From Paraliobacillus zengyii (GTDB taxonomy: Bacteria > Bacillota > Bacilli > Bacillales > Amphibacillaceae): a stretch of 64,000 nucleotides of DNA. Of the stretch, positions 56,305 to 64,000 are shown piece after piece (positions within the stretch are counted from its first letter, which is position 1; the number at the start of each line of letters is the position of its first letter). A program made the position numbers and the translations under genes. The notes under the pieces were generated by a model. That model was not told the DNA's origin. It worked only from the letters and a program-made list of their open reading frames with translations, and ran no database searches. Where the stretch lies: NCBI RefSeq assembly GCF_003268595.1, contig NZ_CP029797.1:3121501-3185500 (forward strand), written 5' to 3'.

Positions 56305-56347
56305 AAAGTTGCATCTTCCAACGGTAGTTGGAAGATGCAACTTTTTT
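56305..56347 (+). terminator. strong terminator inside the IS1182 left end
   Basis: AAAGTTGCATCTTCCAAC (56305-56322) pairs perfectly with its complement at 56327-56344, loop GGTA, then six T. It would stop MFS transcription from entering the transposase. Confidence 0.92.
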
Positions 56348-56431
56348 ATAAAATCGAAAATTTTAGTAAGTAAAAAAGGATACCTTCTGATAAAATTAAA
56401 GTACCACACAATAACAATCGGAGGTATCCTT

Positions 56432-58117
56432 ATGTTTAAAGATTATAACATGAATCAAGTAATTTTGCCGTTAGATTTAGAAATAAAATTATAAAAAAAT
56501 GATATTGCCTATACAATCCATGACTTAGTTGAACAAATACCAGATAAAGCTTTTTCTGTTTTCTTACATGAAACAGGTTGTCCTGCTTATCATCCACGAA
56601 TGATGATGAAGGTTATTTTATGTGCTTATACGCAATCTGTTTTCTCTGGAAGAAAAATTGAAGCATTACTGAAAGATAGTATACGTATGATGTGGTTAGC
56701 GCAAGGTTATGAGCCAAGCTATCGTACAATTAACCGTTTTCGAGTCAATCAAGAAGTACAAGACCTGTTACGCCAATGTTTTGTACAATTTCGATGCCAA
56801 CTGGTGAAAGAAGAGCTGATTGACCAGGAAGCGATCTTTATTGATGGCACCAAAATAGAAGCAAATGCCAATAAATTTACGTTTGTTTGGCGAAAAGCGA
56901 TTGAAAAATACAGTGCGAATTTGGTGGAGAAATCAAATCAACTGTACGATGAATTATTGGCAAACGAAATTATTCCAGAAATAGAACGCGAAAGTACGGA
57001 AGAACTATCCACTAAAGAACTCGAAAAAGTAGTTGAGAAACTAGAGAAGACCGTTGAAGGATACGACAAACAGATCGAAGAAAGTAAAGATGTCAGCAAA
57101 CGGAAGCAGCTTCGCTCTGCAAGGAAAACACCAAAAAAATACCGCAAACAGTTTAAAGATTACGTAGCACGCAAACAAAAATAAGAAAAGGATAGGCTTA
57201 TATTTGAAGCGTGCAATAGTTATTCAAAGACAGACCATGATGCCACCTTTATGCGCATGAAAGACGATTATATGAATAATGGCCAATTAAAAGCAGGTTA
57301 CAATGTACAAATTGCGACCGAAGGACAATATACACTCGCATATGACGTATTTCCCAATCCAACTGATGTACGCACATTCACTCCTTTTCTAGATAAAATC
57401 GAGGAAAGCTTCTTTGAACTTCCCACATATATCGTAGCTGATGCAGGGTATGGAAGTGAACAGAATTATGAAGATGTCCGCATTAATCGGGAGCGCATCC
57501 CGCTGATTACATACAATATGTATCGAAAAGAGAAGACAAAGAAATATAAGCAAGACCCTTTTAACACAATGAACTGGGCGTATGATGAAGCGAGTGATTC
57601 TTTCCGTTGTCCAAATGATAAAAAAGTGGCTTTCCAGTATCTATCTAATCGAACAGGTAAAGATAACTTCACCCGATCCTTTAAAGTCTATGAATGTGAA
57701 GACTGTTCGGATTGTCCGTTGCGTTCCCACTGTACAAAAGCAAAGGAAGGAAAGAATCGAAAAATTTATTATAATGAAAAATGGGAACAACAAAAAGCAT
57801 ACACAAAACAGCAGCTTTCAGAAAAAGAAACCGGTAAAATCTATGGCAAACGAAAAATAGATGTAGAACCAGTCTTCGGATTTTTGAAGGCTAATTTGCG
57901 TTTCACTCGTATGTCAGTAAGAGGCAAGAAGAAAGTGGAAAATGAATTAGGATTTGCATTCATGGCGGTGAACTTGAGAAAGTACACGGCTAAGCATGCG
58001 CATGGTCCAACAAATCCTGAAAATAATCCAACAAAAAAAGATTCCGACCATCTTCCTAAGATGATCGGAATCTTTTTCGTTATTTTGGCTAGTTATGTCC
58101 CAGCCTCTTTTTATTAA
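56432..58117 (+). pseudogene. IS1182-family transposase with two nonsense codons
   Basis: One frame from ATG 56432 to 58117 (561 codons) encodes a full IS1182 DDE transposase: VILPLDLEIKL, RMMWLAQGYEPSYRTINRFR, FIDGTKIEANANKFTF, IVADAGYGSEQNYEDV, then VEPVFGFLKANLRFTR. TAA at about 56492 and 57182 interrupts it; both keep frame on either side, so they are point mutations, not frameshifts. Suppression is unlikely, so the element is inactive. GGAGG precedes the ATG. Confidence 0.9.
58035..58077. terminator. bidirectional terminator near the IS1182 right end
   Basis: AAAAAGATTCCGA (58035-58047) pairs with TCGGAATCTTTTT (58065-58077), enclosing an inner ATCTT/AAGAT stem. The symmetric A and T runs suggest work on both strands, for the transposase and for ugd. 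Confidence 0.85.
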
Positions 58118-59280
58118 TCTCTACTATATAAATCGCGTGTATAAACTTTATTAGCTACATCTTTCAATTCTTCTGTTAAACGATTTGCAACAATCACATC
58201 ACAAAGGCTTTTGAATTCATCAAAGTCTTTCATTACTTTAGAATTGTAAAACTCTTCTTCTTCCATTACTGGTTCGTATACAACAACTTCAATTCCTTTA
58301 GCTTTAATTCGCTTCATAACACCTTGTACCGCTGATTGTCTAAAGTTATCTGAGTCTGTCTTCATTGTTAAACGATATATACCAACAACTTTAGGATTCT
58401 TTGCAACAATGCTATTAGCAACATGATCTTTCCTTGTTCTATTAGCATCAACTATCGCTGCCATAATATTATTTGGTACATCTTCATAGTTAGCTAAAAG
58501 TTGTTTTGTATCCTTCGGTAGACAATATCCACCATAACCAAATGAAGGGTTATTATAGTGTGTACCAATGCGTGGATCAAGTCCCACACCTTCAATAATC
58601 TGCTTCGTATCTAAACCTCTCACTTCTCCATATGTATCTAATTCATTAAAGAATGCAACACGCATGGCAAGGTATGTATTCGCAAACAATTTAATTGCTT
58701 CTGCTTCCGTTGAGTTAGTTAAAAGCACATCAATATTTTCTTTCAAAGCACCTTGTTCAAGCAAATTAGCAAACGTCTTAGCTTTTTCTGATTGCTCACC
58801 AACAACAATGCGTGAAGGATATAAATTATCGTAAAGCGCCTTACCTTCTCGCAAGAATTCAGGAGAAAAGATAATATTTTCTGTTTTAAATTTCGCTCTC
58901 GTTTCTAATGTATAACCAACTGGTACAGTTGATTTAATTATCATCGTTGCATTAGGATTGATGGATAAAACTGTAGATATAACTTTTTCCACCGTACTTG
59001 TATCAAAGTAATTCTTCTCTGCATCATAATTAGTCGGCGTTGAAATAACAACAAAATCCGCGTTTTTATATGCCTCTGTTGTATCTGTTGTCGCAGTTAG
59101 ATTTAACTCTTTTGTTTCCAAATATGTCTGAATTTCCTCATCAACAATTGGAGACTTTTTATTGTTAATTAAATCCACTTTCTCTTGAATAATATCTAAC
59201 GCAACTACTTCATTGTTTTGTGCTAATAGGATCGCATTGGACAAACCAACGTATCCTGTTCCAGCTACTACTATTTTCAT
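58114..59280 (-). CDS. ugd: UDP-glucose 6-dehydrogenase
   Basis: A 388-residue NAD-dependent enzyme that oxidises UDP-glucose to UDP-glucuronate. Marks: [16 protein letters not shown] (NAD), [26 protein letters not shown], and the catalytic cysteine in [14 protein letters not shown]. The C-terminus YTRDLYSRD is complete, with the stop inside the IS1182 inverted repeat. It makes a precursor for acidic polysaccharides. GalU in the capsule cluster supplies the substrate. Confidence 0.96.
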   Translation of the reverse strand: MKIVVAGTGYVGLSNAILLAQNNEVVALDIIQEKVDLINNKKSPIVDEEIQTYLETKELNLTATTDTTEAYKNADFVVISTPTNYDAEKNYFDTSTVEKVISTVLSINPNATMIIKSTVPVGYTLETRAKFKTENIIFSPEFLREGKALYDNLYPSRIVVGEQSEKAKTFANLLEQGALKENIDVLLTNSTEAEAIKLFANTYLAMRVAFFNELDTYGEVRGLDTKQIIEGVGLDPRIGTHYNNPSFGYGGYCLPKDTKQLLANYEDVPNNIMAAIVDANRTRKDHVANSIVAKNPKVVGIYRLTMKTDSDNFRQSAVQGVMKRIKAKGIEVVVYEPVMEEEEFYNSKVMKDFDEFKSLCDVIVANRLTEELKDVANKVYTRDLYSRD

Positions 59281-59601
59281 TTTATTCTTTCCTTTCTCAA
59301 TAACTACTTTTATTGTTTATTCCCTATAATCATTTATGCAAGTGAATATTTTCTAGCATATAATTTAACTTTTCTGCATCATAATATATAATAGCATACT
59401 CTCAAATATAATTGCAGTATACAGGCTAAGAATTCGACACTTTTTTATGATATTATAAATTATCGAATAAATATTTAGAATTAAAAATATTTATTAAAAC
59501 GATAAAAATATACAACATTTTTAAATAATCTGATTTACCTTATTGTCATTTCATAGTAGAATGAAAGATAGTTTATAAATTAAAACTTGAGGGGATATAT
59601 A
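59281..59601. other. divergent promoter region of ugd and the LCP gene
   Basis: A very AT-rich 321-bp space with no gene. It holds the start signals of two divergent polysaccharide-related genes, so shared regulation is possible. GAGGGG at 59587-59593 is the LCP ribosome binding site. Confidence 0.4.
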
Positions 59602-60615
59602 ATGTCAAAAAACGACACAAATATACGTAGTGAAAAACGTAAAAATAATAAAAAATCCAGAAAACGTAAAAGGTTATTGTTTATCCTAGTTCCATTAGCT
59701 CTTTTATTAATTGGATCTACTGTTTATGCAGTAAACTTAGTTAATAAAGCAGAAACAACAGCTGCTAACTCATATGAAAGTGATGGAAGAGAAAAATCCG
59801 AGTTACGTGAAGAAGCTGTTGATCCGGCTGAAGACCATGTATCTATCCTATTTATTGGTGTTGATGATAGTGAACATCGTGAAGAAAGCAATAGCGGTGC
59901 TTCTCGCTCAGACGCATTAATTTTGGCAACCTTAAACAAGGATGATAACAGTGTGAAATTACTAAGTATTCCAAGAGATTCCTATGTATATATTCCTGAA
60001 GTTGGATATGAAGACAAAATAACACATGCTCACGCTTTTGGTGGAGCAACTGCAACAATTGAAACAGTAGAATATCTTCTTGACGTACCAGTTGATTATT
60101 ACGTTCGTTTAAACTTTAACGCCTTTGTAGACGTGGTTGATGAATTAGGTGGTATTACTTTTGATGTACCATATGAGTTCTCTGAATCCAACTCAGATGA
60201 TGAAAAGGATGCTATCCATCTTCTAGCTGGCGAACAAGAACTTGATGGTGAGGAAGCATTAGCAGTAGCAAGAACAAGAAAGTTAGATAGTGATCTTGAA
60301 CGTGGAAAGAGACAACAGGAAGTTATAAAAGCCATTGCAGCGAAAGCGACGTCATTAAGCTCTGTGTTTAAATATGATAATGTTATCGAAGCAGTTGGTG
60401 ATAATATGTCGACTAGCTTAACTTTTGATCAAATGAAAAGTTTCGTTTCTTATGGTACTTCCGGTGATTTAGATATTGAGTCACTAAATTTAACTGGTAA
60501 CGATCTTTGGACAGATGCTTATTATTTTCAGCTAGATGAAGAAGTTCTTGAGGAAAACAAACAAATATTAAAAGAACATTTGGGAATAGATACTTCAAGT
60601 ACTACTACTGAATAA
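59602..60615 (+). CDS. LytR-CpsA-Psr family wall-polymer ligase
   Basis: About 337 residues. A basic N-terminus, one membrane helix (about 24-44, LLFILVPLALLLIGSTVYAV) and an extracellular LCP domain: ILFIGVDDSE, RSDALILATLN, SIPRDSYVYIPE and ARTRKLDSDLERGKRQQEV, with the arginines and aspartates that bind pyrophosphate lipid. Such enzymes attach teichoic acid or capsule to peptidoglycan. With ugd next door, it may attach a glucuronate-containing polymer. ATG 59602 is preferred over the TTG at 59587. Confidence 0.95.
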   Translation: MSKNDTNIRSEKRKNNKKSRKRKRLLFILVPLALLLIGSTVYAVNLVNKAETTAANSYESDGREKSELREEAVDPAEDHVSILFIGVDDSEHREESNSGASRSDALILATLNKDDNSVKLLSIPRDSYVYIPEVGYEDKITHAHAFGGATATIETVEYLLDVPVDYYVRLNFNAFVDVVDELGGITFDVPYEFSESNSDDEKDAIHLLAGEQELDGEEALAVARTRKLDSDLERGKRQQEVIKAIAAKATSLSSVFKYDNVIEAVGDNMSTSLTFDQMKSFVSYGTSGDLDIESLNLTGNDLWTDAYYFQLDEEVLEENKQILKEHLGIDTSSTTTE

Positions 60616-60646
60616 GCAACATAAATATAAAAAATACTGCGTTATC

Positions 60647-60681
60647 AAAAAGACGACTTTCCTTAGGAAAGTCGTCTTTTT
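60647..60681 (+). terminator. rho-independent terminator between LCP and sulfotransferase-like genes
   Basis: AAAAAGACGACTTTCC (60647-60662) pairs with GGAAAGTCGTCTTTTT (60666-60681), three-base loop. The convergent gene starts its stop region close by, so it may serve both strands. Confidence 0.92.
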
Positions 60682-60724
60682 GATTTTAACTGGATAGTTT
60701 GTCTATGATTCTATGATATATTTT

Positions 60725-61573
60725 TTATTTGCCAATACTAGATTTATATGATTTATTCCATCTCTTTTGAAGTTTCTTTATCTCATCTTCTTTATAAAAA
60801 TGTTTAACCAGCTTGGAATTATACATTTCTTCTTTATATGTCTCTGGAATATGGATTGTACTTTTGAATTTTTTGTAAAGATCTGTATACTCTTTGTCTG
60901 AAGATGTGTTTGCGTTTTTCAATTCGAAATTTTTAAAATCCATAAATTCTTTAAAAGCATCTTTGACAGTATCTTGAATATCTTCTAACTTTAGTAATAA
61001 TATTTCTACTTTATCATATTGATATATTTTATATCCTTTATCTTTCGGGAAATCTTCTTCAAGTAAATCAATATGAAAGATAGATTTTATTTCATTGTCA
61101 AACCAATTTAACGGAACTTGGTGAAATCCTTTTTTATGATATTCCTCATAAAAGAATGCGTTGTGCAAATCACTTATAGGTTTTTCGTCTTTAATATAAC
61201 TTTCATATGTGTCTGGTACTAATCTGTCTATCACTTGAAAGAAATGAGATATATTTCGTGAAATTGGATCTCTAACTAACGTGATAACTTTTAATTTTTG
61301 GTCTTTATTTGATTCATCAAGAGACTTGTGCATCATTTCTGCTAACGAAATTCCTTCTTCATAATATACTGAAGCTCTCATTTTATTTTTTAAATGGTGT
61401 ACATGCCAAATTGGAATATTGCTCTCCAAATATTTCCCTAAAGATTTTTTAATAGTTGATGAACCAACCTTGCCCATTTGAAAAACCATAAGCGGTAACA
61501 CTTGATTTTCCTTTATATCTTCAATAATTGTATCCACACTTGTTAAATGATCATATACTTTCCTTTTTGTCAT
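60725..61573 (-). CDS. sulfotransferase-fold protein (capsular polysaccharide synthesis family)
   Basis: About 282 residues. MVFQMGKVGSSTIKKSLGKY looks like the 5-prime-phosphosulfate-binding loop of PAPS-dependent sulfotransferases and LVRDPISRNISHFFQ like the 3-prime-phosphate site (Arg and Ser). The LNWFDNEIKSIF and LLLKLEDI segments also match a bacterial capsular polysaccharide synthesis family of the same fold. Next genes encode a PAP phosphatase and an APS kinase, so it is probably a sulfotransferase acting on an envelope glycan. The acceptor is unknown. The ATG at 61573 is preferred for ribosome binding site spacing; 61582 is possible. Confidence 0.75.
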   Translation of the reverse strand: MTKRKVYDHLTSVDTIIEDIKENQVLPLMVFQMGKVGSSTIKKSLGKYLESNIPIWHVHHLKNKMRASVYYEEGISLAEMMHKSLDESNKDQKLKVITLVRDPISRNISHFFQVIDRLVPDTYESYIKDEKPISDLHNAFFYEEYHKKGFHQVPLNWFDNEIKSIFHIDLLEEDFPKDKGYKIYQYDKVEILLLKLEDIQDTVKDAFKEFMDFKNFELKNANTSSDKEYTDLYKKFKSTIHIPETYKEEMYNSKLVKHFYKEDEIKKLQKRWNKSYKSSIGK

Positions 61574-61597
61574 TACATTCATCCTTTTCAGCTTAAA

Positions 61598-62416
61598 CTA
61601 ATTTGATTTATCTATCTTCGCTAAAAACCAGCCATTTTTAAGAACTTCACGATTGTAATAAAATCTTTCTTTATCTTCTTGTCTCGTTACACTTCCACCT
61701 GCTGCCTCTACTATAGCTTGTCCTGCTCCAGTATCCCATTCCATAGTTGGTGCATAGCGTGGATAGTAATCTGCTTTACCTTCGGCTACTAAGCAAAATT
61801 TTAAGGAGCTTCCCGCTGAAACTACCTCTACTTTAGAAGCCTTTTCTTTTAATTCATTGATAAATGCCTGTGTATCATCAGACATATGAGATCTACTAGC
61901 CACCACTCTTATGCTCGTATTATCAGTATCAGCTTCTGGAAGTGAGATGCTGTTTTCAATTAACTCTGTTTCATTTGAGATAGTTAACTTAGATGCTTTC
62001 TCTATTTTAAAAGCTCCCAAACCTTCTTTACCATAATAGAAGATGTCTAATACTGGCGCATAGATCACTCCTAATACAGGATAATTCCCTTCTATTAGAG
62101 CAATATTAACGGTAAACTCATCATTCTTTTTCACAAATTCTTTTGTACCATCTAATGGATCTACTAGCCAGAACTGTTTCCAATCTTTTCGTTCTTGATA
62201 AGATATATCTCTTCCCTCTTCACTCAAAATCGGAATCTTGGGAAAGCTTTTTTGTAATCCGTCCATAATTACATGATGAGAACGTTCATCTGCAATGGTT
62301 AGTGGTGAGTCATCTACTTTTTTAACTACTTCAAAATCCTGTTGATATACTTCTAAAATTTCTCTCCCTGCTGACAAGGAAATTTCCAACAATCGCAATA
62401 GATCATCATTATTCAT
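61598..62416 (-). CDS. cysQ: 3-prime(2-prime),5-prime-bisphosphate nucleotidase
   Basis: About 272 residues, Mg-dependent, Li-sensitive phosphatase family. LSEEGRD and DPLDGTKEF hold the metal ligands; [16 protein letters not shown] is the C-terminal signature. It removes the 3-prime phosphate of PAP, the by-product of sulfotransferases, and so keeps the PAPS pool working. Adjacent cysC and the sulfotransferase-like gene confirm that context. ATG 62416 lies ten bases after AAAGGA; the gene starts inside the last codons of cysC. Confidence 0.92.
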   Translation of the reverse strand: MNNDDLLRLLEISLSAGREILEVYQQDFEVVKKVDDSPLTIADERSHHVIMDGLQKSFPKIPILSEEGRDISYQERKDWKQFWLVDPLDGTKEFVKKNDEFTVNIALIEGNYPVLGVIYAPVLDIFYYGKEGLGAFKIEKASKLTISNETELIENSISLPEADTDNTSIRVVASRSHMSDDTQAFINELKEKASKVEVVSAGSSLKFCLVAEGKADYYPRYAPTMEWDTGAGQAIVEAAGGSVTRQEDKERFYYNREVLKNGWFLAKIDKSN

Positions 62417-63017
62417 AAGATAGATATCCTTTCCTATTAAGATAATCAATTATTTTTTTTACTGATTCATCTACTGACTGTTTATCTGTCTCGATAATCA
62501 CTTCAGGATTAAGTGGCTCTTCATAAGGATCATCTATTCCTGTAAATCCTTTAATTTCACCTGCTCGAGCTTTCTTATAAAGTCCTTTTGGATCTCGTTC
62601 TTCACAGGATTCTAAACTGCATTTCACATATATTTCCACGAATTCTTCGCTTGCTAGTAAACTTCTAACATGATCACGATCTTCTCGATAAGGTGATATG
62701 AAGGCACTTAAAGTAAGTAACCCAGCATCTACCATTAACTTTGATACTTCACCGATTCGACGAATATTCTCTTTACGATCTTGAGCACTAAATCCTAAAT
62801 TATTATTTAACCCGTGTCGGATGTTATCTCCATCTAGTCGATAGGTATGAACACCATGCTCAAATAATTTTTTTTCTAAATCGACAGATACAGTTGATTT
62901 GCCAGAACCAGATAAACCAGTAAACCAAAGTACTGCACTTTTTTGTTTTTTTAAAGATTGTCTGTCCTCTTTCGTTACTATTGAATCATGCCAGACAATA
63001 TTGGTTGCTTCTACCAT
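62409..63017 (-). CDS. cysC: adenylyl-sulfate kinase
   Basis: About 202 residues. [20 protein letters not shown] is the Walker A loop; [20 protein letters not shown] holds the APS-binding residues; [20 protein letters not shown] and GIDDPYEEP complete the family pattern. It converts APS to PAPS, the sulfate donor. In assimilatory sulfate reduction via PAPS or in sulfation it is needed; here the sulfotransferase and cysQ favour sulfation. ATG 63017 has a perfect AGGAGG six bases upstream. ATP sulfurylase is not in the window; it may lie to the right. Confidence 0.95.
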   Translation of the reverse strand: MVEATNIVWHDSIVTKEDRQSLKKQKSAVLWFTGLSGSGKSTVSVDLEKKLFEHGVHTYRLDGDNIRHGLNNNLGFSAQDRKENIRRIGEVSKLMVDAGLLTLSAFISPYREDRDHVRSLLASEEFVEIYVKCSLESCEERDPKGLYKKARAGEIKGFTGIDDPYEEPLNPEVIIETDKQSVDESVKKIIDYLNRKGYLSYE

Positions 63018-63027
63018 TATTTTCCTC

Positions 63028-64000
63028 CTAAAACCAAACATTATTTATAATAAATACACTAATAAACATGACAATAATACTTAAGGGTGTTCCTACTTTG
63101 ACATAGTCCAAGTACTTATATCCCCCTGGTCCATAAACAATAAGATTTGTTTGGTAACCAATTGGGGTAATAAAGCTTGCAGATGCTGCAATAGCGATAA
63201 GTACTGCAAAACCCATTGGGTCTACTTGCAAATTTTCAGCCATTTCTAATCCAATTGGGAGCATCAAGACTGCAGCAGCACTGTTAGTTATTAATTCAGT
63301 AAAGAGATTGGTTAACATATAAATGAACAGTAAAGTTATTATGAACCCAAAAGGCTGCCCTAATCTTAGAATTCCTTCTGCTATCAACTGTGCTAGACCT
63401 GTTTTGGTGATAGCAGTTCCTATTGAAAATGAACTAGCTATCAATAATAGTACTGGAAATTGAATGTATTTTTGTGCCTCTACAGCTGATATTACTTTCG
63501 TTATCATTAGTATAAGCACTACAATAGCCATTGCTTTAAACATTGTTAATAGGCCAAAACCAACACTGATTATTAATAAGATAAATAAACCAAGTGAAAA
63601 CCATCCCTTTACTGTATTCTCTTTAAGCGATTCAGGTGTTTTTAATGATGAGACAACATAAAAATCATCAGATTGTTGATATTTCTCTACAAAATCAGAA
63701 CCAGCTAACAATAATAACGTATCACCAGGTTTTAAGACTATATCTCCCACTTTACTTTTTATACGTTCTGTATTCCTGTGTACTGCGATTACACCAGCAT
63801 CATAACGTAAGCGAAATTGAGATTTTTTAATTGACTTATATACTAGAGATGACTGATGAGATACAACTGCTTCTACTAGCTGATTCGTCCCATTTCGTAA
63901 ATCATCTAATTCTACACTTGTTCCTGTTTCTAAAGTTAAACCGTTTATTTTTTGAAGATCAGCTATAGTTGCAATTAAACCAGTAAATATAAGCCGATCA
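63028..64000 (-). CDS. SLC13-family anion permease with RCK_C domains (5-prime end outside the window)
   Basis: At least 324 residues; the frame is open to the window edge, so the true start is at or beyond 64000. The part visible begins with two TrkA-C (RCK_C) domains (e.g. [20 protein letters not shown] and [19 protein letters not shown]), then membrane helices with the SLC13 signature [20 protein letters not shown]. Such permeases import sulfate or dicarboxylates with sodium. Its position right before cysC suggests sulfate uptake for PAPS synthesis. Substrate is inferred from context only. Confidence 0.88.
   Translation of the reverse strand, partial: DRLIFTGLIATIADLQKINGLTLETGTSVELDDLRNGTNQLVEAVVSHQSSLVYKSIKKSQFRLRYDAGVIAVHRNTERIKSKVGDIVLKPGDTLLLLAGSDFVEKYQQSDDFYVVSSLKTPESLKENTVKGWFSLGLFILLIISVGFGLLTMFKAMAIVVLILMITKVISAVEAQKYIQFPVLLLIASSFSIGTAITKTGLAQLIAEGILRLGQPFGFIITLLFIYMLTNLFTELITNSAAAVLMLPIGLEMAENLQVDPMGFAVLIAIAASASFITPIGYQTNLIVYGPGGYKYLDYVKVGTPLSIIVMFISVFIINNVWF

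Larger units (their letters stand above)
56265..58116 (+). mobile_element. IS1182-family insertion sequence (decayed)
   Basis: About 1852 bp with perfect 21-bp terminal inverted repeats TAATAAAAAGAGGCTGGGACA at 56265-56285 and 58096-58116. It carries one transposase frame with two in-frame stop codons. The repeat ends overlap the stop codons of the convergent MFS and ugd genes. Terminator hairpins lie near both ends (56305-56347 and 58035-58077). Confidence 0.9.

Overview
The window is AT-rich DNA from a low-GC Gram-positive bacterium, most likely a member of the Bacillaceae (Oceanobacillus, Gracilibacillus, Paraliobacillus or Amphibacillus type). The pointers are a ComK homologue, GGAGG-type ribosome binding sites with frequent TTG/GTG starts, a gan-type galactan operon, a CpsBCD/YwqCDE tyrosine-phosphorylation module, a LytR-CpsA-Psr protein and LysM/NlpC-P60 wall hydrolases. 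An anaerobic ribonucleotide reductase (nrdDG) beside Mn-superoxide dismutase suggests a facultative anaerobe. The genus is inference only.

Layout. 1-2.9 kb: ferredoxin, ribF, sodA and a divergent Fe-S-type regulator. 3-13.3 kb: a complete galactan operon (ganS-P-Q-A-B with LacI regulator ganR; the galactanase is wall-anchored). 13.7-16.2 kb: an SDR oxidoreductase, nanE and a glucose-type PTS EIIA. 16.8-18.8 kb: an autoinhibited Fic protein and an AbrB/RelE toxin-antitoxin pair. 19.2-23.3 kb: an XRE regulator, comK, an orphan gene, a scrambled extracellular nuclease pseudogene broken by an IS66 remnant, and an IS3 element. 23.3-41.1 kb: a minus-strand capsule cluster (cpsC, cpsD, three cpsB-like genes, galU, capD-type dehydratase, priming transferase, three GT4 glycosyltransferases, capEFG for UDP-L-FucNAc, wzy, wzx). 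41.4-51.8 kb: nitroreductase, EAL protein, wall hydrolase, two zinc-ribbon membrane proteins, a DUF1540 protein, nrdDG, NERD protein, PilZ-like protein and CorA. 51.8-55 kb: long hairpin repeats and two paralogous NERD/zinc-ribbon proteins. 55-58.1 kb: an MFS transporter and a decayed IS1182 element. 58.1-64 kb: ugd, an LCP ligase, and a sulfation-type cluster (sulfotransferase-fold protein, cysQ, cysC, SLC13 permease running off the right edge).

How it fits together. The capsule genes would make a FucNAc-containing polymer by the Wzx/Wzy route, with length and assembly controlled by CpsC/CpsD and a CpsB phosphatase. The two extra CpsB-like genes have lost several metal ligands yet keep intact frames, so they may be pseudo-enzymes that regulate the kinase. 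The right-hand cluster (UDP-glucuronate supply, LCP attachment, sulfate uptake, PAPS synthesis, PAP removal, sulfotransferase) suggests a sulfated surface polymer, which is unusual for a Firmicute. These two systems are the most interesting contents of the window.

The spaces between genes hold several dispersed repeat families: short GAACCGTCCC and GTGACAGGCACC elements, about 100-bp hairpins whose tips differ in sequence but still pair, and octamer tandem repeats in two promoter regions. No tRNA, rRNA or CRISPR array was seen.
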